Below are positions 1 to 8,044 of a stretch of 33,738 nt of DNA, piece by piece (position 1 is the first letter of the stretch; each line of letters starts with the position of its first letter). Origin of the DNA: Dyella monticola. GTDB lineage: Bacteria; Pseudomonadota; Gammaproteobacteria; Xanthomonadales; Rhodanobacteraceae. The notes beneath the pieces were generated by a model. It searched no databases. It was not told the origin of the DNA and was given only the letters and a program-made list of their open reading frames with translations. Location of the stretch: assembly GCF_003363155.1 (NCBI RefSeq), contig NZ_QRBE01000004.1:1-33738 (forward strand). Direction: 5' to 3'. The position numbers and the translations under genes were made by a program.

Positions 1-10
1 CTCTTCGAAT

Positions 11-126
11 CAGCAAAAAAGCCCGGTCGCTCCGCGACCGAAAGCGCCGCAGGCAATCCCCAACCACTCTTTGGGCCAGCAAAAAAGCCCAGTCGCTCAA
101 CGACGGAAAGCCCCGCAGGCAATCCC
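11..126. repeat. Two tandem copies of a terminator-like dispersed repeat
   Basis: Two units of about 50 bases (about 11-60 and 77-126) share the layout: A-run, GCCC, a hairpin around GGTCGC/GCGACC, then a purine-rich tail ending GCAGGCAATCC. In the first unit CGGTCGC (24-30) pairs perfectly with GCGACCG (34-40), and the A-run at 15-20 would be a U-run on the minus strand, so the unit looks like an intrinsic terminator for leftward transcription. The second unit's hairpin is weaker. Related copies lie at the right end of the window in the opposite orientation. Confidence 0.75.
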
Positions 127-281
127 ACAACAACGCGAACAGATACCCCATCGAGAGGATGCAACGCGAAAACATCCACCCCCCACCCCCTAAAGTTCCC
201 CAACCAGAAGCCGATACCCACCTTCAAAGGTTCGCGAAACCAAGCGCCACACCAGCGCATCGCTGGGCCAAGGAGCCAAGC

Positions 282-1412
282 GTGATCATCCAGCCAACCA
301 GCGTTGCCGCACTGACCTGGCTCGGTGCTGCTGCAGGTGCCAGCTCCGAAGGCTGGCGCATTGGCAGCGTGCTTTCCGCGCGTCCATTGGGTGTCAACGC
401 CGAAGGGCTGCTGGTGTTGCAGGTCGGCGCGCTTACCGTCGGGGCTGAGGCGCCGGGCACCAAGCTGCCCCCGCAATTCCAGGTGCGCGTACTTAGCCTT
501 GGTGCGCAGCCGCAGTTGGAAATCCTGGGTACCGATTCGCAGCTCGACAGCACGGTCAATCAAGCGCTGCGTGAGCGCCTGCCGCAGCAGAACGGCTACG
601 CGCCATTGCTTGCGACGGTGGCTGCGTTGTCGCAATGGGCGGTCGCCAAGCAATTGCCGCCTTATCTGCGTTCGGCACTCGCCCTGCTCGAACACAGCAT
701 GAGCTCGCCGAACGAATTGGGTAGCGCCGAAGGCTTGCGTCAGGCGGTCAACCGCAGTGGATTGTTTCTCGAAGCACAGCTCGCGCAGGCGCCTGCCAGC
801 GATGCCACCACCGCGCACGATGACATGAAAGGCGCGTTGCTGCGCCTGGTCTCCATCCTCCAAGGCCAGGCCACATTGGGCGAAAGCGTTGATGACGAAG
901 TGGAGCCGCCGTTGCTCTATCGCGGCGTGCAGCCGCAGGCGCGCGTGCCGTTGCCGCCGGAACTGGCCACGACCAACGACGCCACCGAGCTGCTGCCGCG
1001 CCTGTATACCGACGTGCAGGCGGCGCTGGCGCGCCTGGAAGTGGCACAGTTGCAGGCCAATCCGAATCACTGGACGGTGGAAATTCCCGTGCAGGATGCC
1101 GAGGGTGCCGACGTGCTGCAATTTTTACTCAAGCACGAGCAGGAACCCGAGCACGGCTGGACGATGGGCTTTTCGCTGGATCTGCCGACACTCGGGCCGA
1201 TTGTCGGCGAATTGCATTTGCGCGGTTTGCGTCTGTCGGTTCGCCTGTGGGCGCAGCATCGCGAAACGGTAGATCGCCTGGAAGCGCAGTTCGCGGACTT
1301 GCGCGAGCGTGTCGATGCCAGCGGATTGTTTCTGGATCAGCTGACCTGTCAATTTGGACTGCCGCAAGCCAGCGGCGGGATGAGCGCGGTCTTTCTGAAG
1401 GCAACGGTATGA
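282..1412 (+). CDS. FliK-like protein with a C-terminal hook-length-control domain
   Basis: A 376-residue protein. The GTG at 282 is chosen because AGGAG lies at 271-275, six bases upstream; the frame stays open back to 159, but that part is repeat-like and has no comparable ribosome site. The C-terminal third resembles the Flg_hook domain of FliK: a 'LDLPTLGPIVGELHLRG' stretch near residue 310, then a region rich in R, W and L ('SVRLWAQHRETVDRLEAQF'), and an end similar to FliK proteins ('ASGLFLDQLTC'). The first half is not recognisable. It overlaps the next gene by ATGA, so the two are probably translated together. FliK proteins measure hook length and act on FlhB; pairing with an FlhB-like gene fits that theme, but this protein's own role is unknown. 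The true fliK is at 19.4-20.7 kb. Confidence 0.75.
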   Translation: MIIQPTSVAALTWLGAAAGASSEGWRIGSVLSARPLGVNAEGLLVLQVGALTVGAEAPGTKLPPQFQVRVLSLGAQPQLEILGTDSQLDSTVNQALRERLPQQNGYAPLLATVAALSQWAVAKQLPPYLRSALALLEHSMSSPNELGSAEGLRQAVNRSGLFLEAQLAQAPASDATTAHDDMKGALLRLVSILQGQATLGESVDDEVEPPLLYRGVQPQARVPLPPELATTNDATELLPRLYTDVQAALARLEVAQLQANPNHWTVEIPVQDAEGADVLQFLLKHEQEPEHGWTMGFSLDLPTLGPIVGELHLRGLRLSVRLWAQHRETVDRLEAQFADLRERVDASGLFLDQLTCQFGLPQASGGMSAVFLKATV

Positions 1413-1678
1413 GTACGCCTCCGTCACTGCCCGCCCCTCAACGCAAAGTGGTGCTGCGCCTGCCCGGCGGTGGCGATGGCGGCCCGTCGTCGCCGAATTT
1501 CCCGCTGCATGACGTGGAGAACCTGTTCCGCCATGCGCATGCGCTGGGCTTGCCGCTGCATCACGACCCGCAGATCGCCGCGTTGCTGGTGTCGCTGCGC
1601 ATGAGCGCGGATGTGCCGCCGCTTCTGTATGCCGCGGCGGCGGCGGTGCTGGCCAGTATTTACGAAGCCTCGCGTTAA
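1409..1678 (+). CDS. Stand-alone FlhB C-terminal-domain protein (EscU/YscU/HrcU-type switch family)
   Basis: An 89-residue protein whose ATG overlaps the stop of the FliK-like gene (ATGA). It matches only the cytosolic C-terminal part of FlhB: 'RKVVLRLPGGG', 'HDVENLFRHAHALGLPLHHDPQIAALL', and a final helix 'LYAAAAAVLASIYEA' like the end of FlhB/YscU switch domains. It has no membrane segments and lacks the NPTH autocleavage site, so it is not itself a self-cleaving export gate. Small FlhB-C homologues of this type sit next to FliK-like genes in other bacteria (for example the ylqG-ylqH type pair of Bacillus). Its function is uncertain; a regulatory or docking role in flagellar export is inference. 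It ends 54 bases before a convergent gene. Confidence 0.75.
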   Translation: MSTPPSLPAPQRKVVLRLPGGGDGGPSSPNFPLHDVENLFRHAHALGLPLHHDPQIAALLVSLRMSADVPPLLYAAAAAVLASIYEASR

Positions 1679-1732
1679 GCACGTCGCTCGCCATGTCCCG
1701 CGCAATGACGCACTTTTCGCGCGAAAGAACCC

Positions 1733-2149
1733 TCACGCCCGCTTGGCGTACAAGCGCAGCACCAGCTCCGCTTCATGCCGCGACAAACCGCAGCGCGCCA
1801 TCAGCTGATCAACGTCACTCCCTTCGCGCGCCAGATGCTGCGCGAGTTCGTAGGGACTGGCCGATGTCTGATTGCTTGGCGAACGTAGCGTGGTCATTTG
1901 CGCGGCGGGTATTTCGACCGAACGGCGCGGCGCCGGCGCGCGGTCGGTGCGCGTTTGCTGTTCTTCGAGTACGTCCAGCCGGTGATCGATTCGGTTGAGC
2001 GCGTTGACGACCAACAGCTCCGGCACACTGCCCCTGGCGGCATGTTTGACGGCCAGCGCGCGCTTGAGGTGATGCACTTGCAGCGCGAGCAGGACCACGG
2101 CGACCGTTTGCAGCGCAACGATGGCAAGCGTCACGACTTCAAGCGACAT
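1733..2149 (-). CDS. DUF2802 family protein, membrane-anchored, in flagellar/chemotaxis operon
   Basis: A 138-residue protein with one N-terminal hydrophobic segment (residues about 4-24, 'VVTLAIVALQTVAVVLLAL'), a charged middle predicted to be helical, and a C-terminal segment 'YELAQHLAREGSDVDQLMARCGLSRHEAELVLRLYA' that reads like a small helix-turn-helix fold. This architecture and the place directly after cheW match the DUF2802 proteins found at the end of polar-flagellum chemotaxis operons in Pseudomonas and Xanthomonas relatives. Its start overlaps the end of cheW by 11 bases. The biochemical role is unknown. It is the last gene of the long leftward operon. Confidence 0.8.
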   Translation of the reverse strand: MSLEVVTLAIVALQTVAVVLLALQVHHLKRALAVKHAARGSVPELLVVNALNRIDHRLDVLEEQQTRTDRAPAPRRSVEIPAAQMTTLRSPSNQTSASPYELAQHLAREGSDVDQLMARCGLSRHEAELVLRLYAKRA

Positions 2150-2615
2150 CTTTCAGCTCCCGGTCGAGACGACACAATTTCGGCACATCGAGCAAGGCGA
2201 CAAATCCGCCCTGCCATCCCATCACCGCCTGCACGGGATCATCCGCGCGGCCGGAACGTATGGGGGGCGGCTCGATGGTTTCCACCTTCGGCTGCAGCAG
2301 CTCGCCTACCGCATCCACGCGCAAGCCGATGCGGTGGGATTGATGGGCGAACACTACGATGCGAACGTTGGCCGGATCGCTCACCGCCGTCACGTTCAGC
2401 CCCAGGCGGCGGCGTCCGTCCATCACTGGCACGATGTTGCCGCGCAGATGGCAAATGCCGAGTAGATCATCGGCCGCGCCCGGCACCGGTGTCGGCACGC
2501 AATCGCGAATGACTTCGCTCACGCGGCTCAGTAGCGCCGCATAGTGCTGGCCGTCCAGCTGGAACGACAACCACGGTTCGCGCGCGATGATTTCGAGGTT
2601 GGGAACAAGGCTCAT
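2139..2615 (-). CDS. cheW: Chemotaxis coupling protein CheW
   Basis: A 158-residue single-domain CheW. It couples CheA to chemoreceptors in the signalling array under the inner membrane. Visible family signs are 'WLSFQLDGQHYAALLSRVSEVI' at the start, 'LLGICHLRGNIVPVMDGRRRLGL' (the conserved hRGxhhPVhDhR stretch) in the middle, 'RIGLRVDAVGELL', and a closing segment 'GWQGGFVALLDVPKL'. There is no N-terminal proline-rich extension, so it is not a ParP-like fusion. It begins 15 bases after motD and its end overlaps the DUF2802 gene. The family assignment is firm. Confidence 0.93.
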   Translation of the reverse strand: MSLVPNLEIIAREPWLSFQLDGQHYAALLSRVSEVIRDCVPTPVPGAADDLLGICHLRGNIVPVMDGRRRLGLNVTAVSDPANVRIVVFAHQSHRIGLRVDAVGELLQPKVETIEPPPIRSGRADDPVQAVMGWQGGFVALLDVPKLCRLDRELKDVA

Positions 2616-2630
2616 GCGTGGGCGTCCTTG

Positions 2631-3716
2631 TTATTTATTGAGGTTCATGGAATGGGACACCGCCGCCTGCGGCGAGGTGACCAGCGCGGCGACCGGTGCC
2701 GCGATCGGCGTGATCACCGGCGTCGACGGCAGCGCGGGCGACGTTACCACCAACGGTGGCGTCGATACGGGTGCGGCCGGTTGCGCGGCTGCCGTGGCGG
2801 ACGCTGTCGTCGCGTTCTGCGTAGCGTTCGAATCGTCGTCCGCATCGGCCGTCTGGTTGATCTGGTCGCTATTGGTATAGAAGCGGCGCGGCGCCGCCTT
2901 GTCGCTCAACACCACCACCAACACACGACGGTTTTTGTTGCGGCCTTCGGTGCTGTCGTTATCGGCGGCCGGACGATATTGACCCCAGCCCACGATACCC
3001 ATGCGCTCCGGATCGACACCGTGCTCGGAGAAAAGCCGCGCCACGCTGGCGGCACGTGCGGCGGAAAGCTCCCAGTTGGATGGATAGACGGCCGTATTGA
3101 TCGGCTTGTCATCGGTATAGCCTTCCACGCGCAACGGATTGGCGAATGGCGCGAGGATGTCACCCAGATTGGTCAGTATCTGCGTCGCCGAGGGCGAGAG
3201 CGTGGCGACACCGCTCGGGAACAGGATGTCCGTACGAATTTCGATTTCCAGCCAGTTGGGCGTACGACGCACCACCACCAGTTTTTTGTCGATCAGCGGT
3301 TGCAGCGCGTGCTCCACTTCGCTGCGGATGCGCTCGAGATTCTGCTGCTCGTCGCTGAGCTTGGTTTTGTTCTGATCCGTCGGTGTGCCCGGCGTACTGG
3401 CGGGCGTGGCGATATGTTGCGTGAGCACCGGCAACAGAATCTGTGCAAGCGGCGTGCGTGGAATCGGCGCCGGCTTGGTGGTCGGCACGGGCATGCTCGA
3501 TTGCGGTGCATTGGGCGACAGCGGCTGGATCACCGCGCGTGAACCGTTGAATGCCGCGGAAATCGCCTGCGCCAGCGCGCGGTACTTGGTGGTGTTGACG
3601 CTGGACATCGCATACAGCACGACGAACAGCGCCAGCAGCAGCGTGAGCAGGTCCGCGTACGGAATCACCCATGCTTCGTGATTGGTGTGATCCTCGTGCT
3701 TATGCCGGCGTCTCAT
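2631..3716 (-). CDS. motD: Flagellar motor stator protein MotD (MotB family)
   Basis: A 361-residue stator B subunit. It has a basic N-terminus ('MRRRHKHEDH'), a single membrane helix containing the proton-binding Asp22 in 'PYADLLTLLLALFVVLYAMSS', a periplasmic linker, and an OmpA-type peptidoglycan-binding domain from about residue 150 to 275 ('EIRTDILFPSGVATL', 'VEGYTDDKPINT', 'NWELSAARAASVARLF', 'GQYRPAADN...GRNKNRRVLVVV'). After this comes a low-complexity Ala/Pro/Thr-rich tail of about 85 residues, which is longer than usual for the family and of unknown use. The start codon overlaps the motC stop (ATGA). The MotC-like partner and the position before cheW indicate MotD rather than MotB. 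Confidence 0.92.
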   Translation of the reverse strand: MRRRHKHEDHTNHEAWVIPYADLLTLLLALFVVLYAMSSVNTTKYRALAQAISAAFNGSRAVIQPLSPNAPQSSMPVPTTKPAPIPRTPLAQILLPVLTQHIATPASTPGTPTDQNKTKLSDEQQNLERIRSEVEHALQPLIDKKLVVVRRTPNWLEIEIRTDILFPSGVATLSPSATQILTNLGDILAPFANPLRVEGYTDDKPINTAVYPSNWELSAARAASVARLFSEHGVDPERMGIVGWGQYRPAADNDSTEGRNKNRRVLVVVLSDKAAPRRFYTNSDQINQTADADDDSNATQNATTASATAAAQPAAPVSTPPLVVTSPALPSTPVITPIAAPVAALVTSPQAAVSHSMNLNK

Positions 3717-4453
3717 ACCAGATAGCCCTGCAGCTTGCTTTCTATCTGCCGCGGGTTGTCGCCTTCGGCGATCGAGATCAGCCCTTCGATCAGGATTTCC
3801 CGCACCTGCGTCTGCTTGTTGATCAGCGATTTCAGACGCGCGCCGATCGGCAGCAAGAGGAGATTGGCCAGGCTGATGCCATAAATGGTGGCAACGAACG
3901 CAGCGGCGATGCCGTGGCCGAGCTTGGCCGGATCGGTAAGGTCGCGCATCACCGCCATCAGGCCGAGCACGGCGCCGATGATGCCCATGGTCGGGGAGTA
4001 CACGCCGGCCTGTTCATACACCTTCGCGGCATGCAGATCGGCCTGCTCGCGCGTCTCCACTTCCAGTTCCAACACCGTGCGAATCGCCTCGGGCTCGCTG
4101 CCGTCCACCAACAGTTGCAAGCCTTTTTTTACCAGCGGATCGTTTTCCGCATCGATGTGCGACTCCAGTCCGAGCAGGCCTTGGCGGCGCGAAATTTCAC
4201 TCCAGCCGATCACGCGGCTGATCAGATCGGACGGATGCAATTGCGGCGGCTTGTACACCATCTTCAGCATGCCAAGTGCACGCTTGAGCACCTTGCCCTG
4301 CGTATGCAGCAGTAACGCGGAGATAGTACCGATGAACACGATCACGAAGGCCGCGGGATTCCACAGCGCCGACACATCGGTGCCCTTGAGAATGGCGCCG
4401 ACGATCAGCACGACGAAGGCGAGGATGGTGCCGATGATGCTTATGACGTCCAT
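3713..4453 (-). CDS. motC: Flagellar motor stator protein MotC (MotA family)
   Basis: A 246-residue stator A subunit that forms the proton channel with MotD and presses on FliG through its cytosolic loop. Four hydrophobic segments are visible: about residues 3-23, 31-50, 150-175 and 180-200. The large cytosolic loop between helices 2 and 3 includes 'ISRRQGLLGLESHI' and 'ELEVETREQADLHAAKVYEQAGVYSPTMGIIGAVLGLM', the family signature. It lies downstream of cheA, with a palindromic repeat in the gap, and is translationally coupled to motD. A second stator pair (MotAB) may exist outside the window. Confidence 0.93.
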   Translation of the reverse strand: MDVISIIGTILAFVVLIVGAILKGTDVSALWNPAAFVIVFIGTISALLLHTQGKVLKRALGMLKMVYKPPQLHPSDLISRVIGWSEISRRQGLLGLESHIDAENDPLVKKGLQLLVDGSEPEAIRTVLELEVETREQADLHAAKVYEQAGVYSPTMGIIGAVLGLMAVMRDLTDPAKLGHGIAAAFVATIYGISLANLLLLPIGARLKSLINKQTQVREILIEGLISIAEGDNPRQIESKLQGYLV

Positions 4454-4487
4454 GTTGAAATACCTTTCGTGACGTCAAAGCCAGCTA

Positions 4488-4573
4488 GCTCCCTCCCCTG
4501 CGTGCAAGGGAGGGTCGGGGCGAGGTTGCACGTCATCCCACCCCAACCCTCCCCTGCACGCAGGGGAGGAAGC
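4488..4573. repeat. Palindromic repeat pair, CCTCCCCTGC family, motC-cheA gap
   Basis: Two inverted arms (about 4489-4531 and 4538-4573) each contain the palindrome core CCTCCCCTGC...GCAGGGGAGG and the flank GGTTGGGGTGGG. It is a REP-pair-like element. The same family occurs at about 6.6, 9.8 and 23.3 kb. A stem-loop in the operon mRNA is expected. The remaining bases of the gap hold nothing else I can support. Confidence 0.8.
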
Positions 4574-4604
4574 AGGTTCGATCGGATCGCGCGGGGCATC
4601 GCCA

Positions 4605-6548
4605 TCACGCCGTCACCTTCAGCGCAGGGAGCAGGCCGCTGCCTTCTTGCGATAGCGCGGCAAGATCCAGCACCAATGCAAGCCGACCATCACCCGTCAC
4701 CGTTGCGCCCGCCACACCTGGCACACCTTCAAACAACGGTCCCAACGGCTTGACCATGACGTCTTCGCGGCCAATCACCTCGTGCACAAGACAACCCAAG
4801 TGGATGTGGCCGACATGCAACACCACCACGTGGCGACCGGCCTCCCCCCGTACGCGCGCCCAATCGGCCAGATCGCCCAGCACCAGCGCACGCCCGCGAT
4901 GCGCCGCCACGCGGCGGCCATCGAGCATGTGATCGTGCTGCGGATTCAGTTCGAACACTTCGCTGACATTGCCAAGCGGAAGCGCGAAGAGACGATCGCC
5001 CACGCGTACCATCAGTACCCGCAAAATCGCCAGCGTCAGCGGCACGGTGAGTTCCAGCGTGCTGCCATGACCCAGGCGCGATTGCACCTGCAAGGTGCCC
5101 CCGAGTTCGGCGACGCGTGTTTTCACCACGTCCATGCCGACACCGCGACCGGAGATATCGGAGATCGTGGCGGCAGTGCTGAAGCCGGGTCGGAAAATCA
5201 GTTCGTAGCATTCGACATCGGACAGGCGCGCAGCCTGCGTCGCGTCGATGACACCTTTCTCCACGGCTTTGCGACGAAGCACCTCCGGATCCATACCGCG
5301 GCCGTCGTCGCTCACCGAAATCACGATGCGCTCGCCGCGTTGGCTGGCCGATAGCGTGACTTTGCCTTTAGGCGATTTACCGGCGCGTTCGCGACCGGCC
5401 GGGTCTTCCAGGCCGTGATCGACCGCATTACGCAGCAAGTGGATCAGCGGATCGGCCAACGCTTCGACCAGGCTGCGATCCAGATCGGTATCTTCGCCTT
5501 GGGTAATCAGCTCAATGTCTTTGCCCAGCTGACGTGCCAAGTCGCGCACGATGCGCGGAAAGCGCTGGAACAATCGCCCCACCGGCTGCATGCGCATGCC
5601 GAGCACGGCGGTCTGCAAATCGTCGGAAACGCGATCGAGATCGCCGGCCATCGTCGCCAGCATTTCGTTATCGCTGCGCGAGGCAAGGCTCAGCAGGCGA
5701 TTGCGCAGCAACACCAGTTCGCCAGCGCGGTTGACCAGTGTATCCAGGCGCGTGGTATCCACGCGCACCGTGCTTTCGGCGGCAGCTGGCTTAGTGGCCG
5801 TAGCGGGACGCGCCGCTTCAGCAGGCGCGGGTGCGGGCGACAATGCGGGCGCGGGGGAGGATGCCTGCGGTTGACCGGGCGCACTGCCTTTGCCGTGCAG
5901 GTTATCCAGCAGCGCTTCGAATTCGTCGTCGCTGATATCCTTCTTTTCTTCCACCGGATACGCCGTTCCAGGTGCGGCGCCTTTGCCGTGCAACGTATCG
6001 AGCAGGCTTTCAAATTCGTCGTCGTTGATGTCGTTCGACGTGTGCCTGGACGCACCCGGTGCGCCGCCTTGCCCGTACAAGGTGTCGAGCAACGCTTCGA
6101 ATTCGGCTTCGATGGGGTCGGCGGAGCGCGTGGCCTTGGCCGCTGTCGCGGCGGCAGCGGCATGCTCCACCACCGGCTGCAAGCGCTTGAGCAACGCCGC
6201 TGGCGGCGGCGCCATCGCTTCGCCGTTGGCCAATGCGGCCATCATCCCATTGAGCAGGTCCAGCGCTTCCAGCAGCGCATCCATGTGCGCCGAATTCAGC
6301 ACCAGCTTGACGTTGCGCGCGTCGTTGAGCAGCTCTTCGGCGCAATGGCATAACTGCACCATCGGCTCGATGCCCAGGAAGCCGGCCCCGCCTTTCACCG
6401 TGTGAAAGACGCGGAACACGGCATTGAGCAATTCGCGATCGTGCGGCGAGGCTTCCAGCTCGATGAGCTGTTCGCCCAGCCGTTGCACCAATTCCCCGGC
6501 TTCGACCAGGAAATCGTCGCGCAGCTCGCTGTCCAGATTCGCGTCCAT
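4605..6548 (-). CDS. cheA: Chemotaxis histidine kinase CheA with a triple-repeat linker
   Basis: A 647-residue kinase. The ATG at 6548 is preferred over the TTG one codon upstream. In order it has: an Hpt (P1) domain with phospho-His49 in 'VFHTVKGGAGFLG'; an unusual linker with three copies of a D-E-F-E-x-L-L-D-x-L-H-G-K-G-x-A-P-G motif (about residues 147-165, 177-194 and 208-225); a Pro/Ala spacer; the dimerisation domain from about 258; the ATPase domain with N box 'HLLRNAVDHG', G1 'DDGRGM', F box 'RPGFST' and G2 'GRGVGMD'; and a CheW-like C-terminus. A normal P2 domain is not evident. It phosphorylates CheY in the receptor array. No cheB follows it, unlike in Pseudomonas clusters. Confidence 0.95.
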   Translation of the reverse strand: MDANLDSELRDDFLVEAGELVQRLGEQLIELEASPHDRELLNAVFRVFHTVKGGAGFLGIEPMVQLCHCAEELLNDARNVKLVLNSAHMDALLEALDLLNGMMAALANGEAMAPPPAALLKRLQPVVEHAAAAATAAKATRSADPIEAEFEALLDTLYGQGGAPGASRHTSNDINDDEFESLLDTLHGKGAAPGTAYPVEEKKDISDDEFEALLDNLHGKGSAPGQPQASSPAPALSPAPAPAEAARPATATKPAAAESTVRVDTTRLDTLVNRAGELVLLRNRLLSLASRSDNEMLATMAGDLDRVSDDLQTAVLGMRMQPVGRLFQRFPRIVRDLARQLGKDIELITQGEDTDLDRSLVEALADPLIHLLRNAVDHGLEDPAGRERAGKSPKGKVTLSASQRGERIVISVSDDGRGMDPEVLRRKAVEKGVIDATQAARLSDVECYELIFRPGFSTAATISDISGRGVGMDVVKTRVAELGGTLQVQSRLGHGSTLELTVPLTLAILRVLMVRVGDRLFALPLGNVSEVFELNPQHDHMLDGRRVAAHRGRALVLGDLADWARVRGEAGRHVVVLHVGHIHLGCLVHEVIGREDVMVKPLGPLFEGVPGVAGATVTGDGRLALVLDLAALSQEGSGLLPALKVTA

Positions 6549-6591
6549 CAAGGTGCGTCCTCGCGAACCGCGGCACGATTGGCGGGTGTGC

Positions 6592-6719
6592 GCCCTCCCC
6601 TGCGTGCAGGGGAGGGCTGGGGTGGGGTTGTCCGAGCTCGCACTGAAGCATCAACGCTGCACGAGAGGGCGGCCTTCACTCCACCCCAACCCTCCCCTAC
6701 TGCACATAGGGGAGGGAGT
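6592..6719. repeat. Palindromic repeat pair, CCTCCCCTGC family, cheA-cheZ gap
   Basis: The left arm (about 6593-6630) holds CCCTCCCCTGC and GCAGGGGAGGG followed by CTGGGGTGGGG. The right arm (about 6680-6719) is its inverse, with a slightly decayed centre. The pair fills most of the roughly 205-base gap between cheZ and cheA. Confidence 0.8.
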
Positions 6720-6753
6720 TGTTCGCGGCCAGTCCCGGACATCTGCGGCATGC

Positions 6754-7395
6754 TCAGAACCCGAACTCGCTCAACAAGCGATCCACTTCGTCCTGGCTAT
6801 GTACCTTCGTCACTTCCACCGGCGCTTCGCGTCCGGCCAGCGCGCCGGTGAGGCGCACCAATTCCAGCAGCGAGGATTCGACGCTCTCGATGAAGCTTAC
6901 GACCTTCTTCACGCGCTGGCCGGCCAGATCCTGCCAGGACTGCACCAGCACCATGTCGTTGAGGCCTTCGCAACATGCACTGGCAAAGACCTGCGCCTGG
7001 CGTGCGAGTACGGCGGCCGGATCGGTTTCGCCGTTGTTGAAATCAAGCACGGCGTTGGCATTGTTGGACAACGCCTCGGCTTCCGGTCGGATGCGGTCGA
7101 CGAAATCCAGGCTGCGGTGCGCGGCCTGTGCGCTCATCTCCAGCACTTCGGCCAGATGATTGCGTGCATCGACCATGCTGTCGGGCACGCCTTCGTTGGC
7201 CAGGTCGCTGCCGAGGCGGCACACGGCGCCGTGCAGGTCGCGTGCAAGCACGCCCAGCGCGCGGAACAGATGCTGTTCGCGCTGGCGCACCATGACATCC
7301 AGCGCTTGCTCGAAGGCAGCGCCGTCTTTGCTGTTGAGCAAATCCAGCACTTCGGCCGGAAGGTCATTGTCCATGGGTGCGGTCACGGCGTTCAT
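6754..7395 (-). CDS. cheZ: CheY-P phosphatase CheZ
   Basis: A 213-residue protein that removes phosphate from CheY. It is largely helical, as expected for the long four-helix bundle. The catalytic motif '[11 protein letters not shown]' carries Asp156 and Gln160, equivalent to the CheY-binding Asp and catalytic Gln of enterobacterial CheZ. The last residues, '[14 protein letters not shown]', match the C-terminal CheY-docking helix. The start overlaps the cheY stop by ATGA, so phosphatase and target are translated together. Length is typical. Confidence 0.94.
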   Translation of the reverse strand: MNAVTAPMDNDLPAEVLDLLNSKDGAAFEQALDVMVRQREQHLFRALGVLARDLHGAVCRLGSDLANEGVPDSMVDARNHLAEVLEMSAQAAHRSLDFVDRIRPEAEALSNNANAVLDFNNGETDPAAVLARQAQVFASACCEGLNDMVLVQSWQDLAGQRVKKVVSFIESVESSLLELVRLTGALAGREAPVEVTKVHSQDEVDRLLSEFGF

Positions 7396-7799
7396 GCGGA
7401 AGCTCCACTGGCGGCCAGGCGCTCGAAGATCTTGTCGAGCTTTTCTTTGAGCGTGATGGCGGTGAAAGGCTTGACGATGTAGCCGTTCACGCCGGCCTGT
7501 GCGGCGGCGATGATCTGCTCGCGATTGTTTTCGGCGGTGACCATAAGCACTGGCAGGCCCTTGAGCTTGGGCTCGGCGCGAATCGCCTGCAGCAGCTCGA
7601 TGCCGGTCATGTTAGGCATGTTCCAGTCGGTCACGACCATGTCGAAACTGTTGGCTTTCAACATCGTCATGGCGTTATGGCCGTCATCGGCTTCCTGGAT
7701 CAGCGGATTGCTGAAACCCAGTTCGACCAGCAGGTTGCGGACGATTCGCCGCATGGTGGAGAAGTCATCTACCACCAGGATTTTCATGTTCTTGTCCAA
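7392..7799 (-). CDS. cheY: Chemotaxis response regulator CheY
   Basis: A 135-residue single receiver domain. The acidic pocket is Asp11/Asp12, the phosphorylated residue is Asp58 ('TDWNMPNM'), and Thr88 and Lys110 complete the switch. The family stretch '[15 protein letters not shown]' is intact. I chose the TTG at 7799 because GGAG lies seven to eight bases upstream and the resulting N-terminus '[10 protein letters not shown]' has the length of other CheY proteins; an ATG four codons later has a poorer ribosome site. When phosphorylated it binds FliM and FliN and changes rotation. It overlaps cheZ. Confidence 0.95.
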   Translation of the reverse strand: MDKNMKILVVDDFSTMRRIVRNLLVELGFSNPLIQEADDGHNAMTMLKANSFDMVVTDWNMPNMTGIELLQAIRAEPKLKGLPVLMVTAENNREQIIAAAQAGVNGYIVKPFTAITLKEKLDKIFERLAASGASA

Positions 7800-7870
7800 A
7801 CACGTTCTCCAAAGACTTGAGACGAGGGGGAGGCGGGAAACGAGTGAGGTGCGAACCGTCGGTGGTCTTT

Positions 7871-7967
7871 CTTCCCTCGGAAGAAGGTTTCGCCGTTGAT
7901 GGGTTTGGGCCGGCCTGGACGCGCCGCCGTGATCTCATCGCTGAACGAAGCCCTCTTCAGAAGGAAG
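7871..7967. repeat. Inverted-repeat pair in the fliA-cheY gap
   Basis: Arms 7871-7892 and 7946-7967 are imperfect inverse copies (CTTCCCTCGGAAGAAGG against CCCTCTTCAGAAGGAAG) with a 53-base centre. Each arm also has its own small GAAG/CTTC dyad. The family differs from the CCTCCCCTGC elements. I see no convincing promoter in the rest of the 245-base gap (7800-8044). Confidence 0.7.
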
Positions 7968-8044
7968 AGGCATGCACCCGCCGGTGTACACAGCTGTGGA
8001 TTGATAAAACGCGTTACCTGCTCCTTCTCGCTCGTTCGTTTGGA

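Noticed and set aside
11-126. Two regularly spaced repeats that could suggest a CRISPR array
   Set aside because: Only two imperfect units, a terminator-like inner hairpin, inverted copies elsewhere and no cas genes.
1713-1728. Palindrome TTTCGCGCGAAA between the convergent FlhB-C and DUF2802 genes as a bidirectional terminator
   Set aside because: It has no loop and no U-run on either side; it may be chance in GC-rich DNA.
2544-3542. A 332-codon plus-strand open frame opposite motD and the cheW start
   Set aside because: Arg-rich shadow of motD; no motif or start signal.
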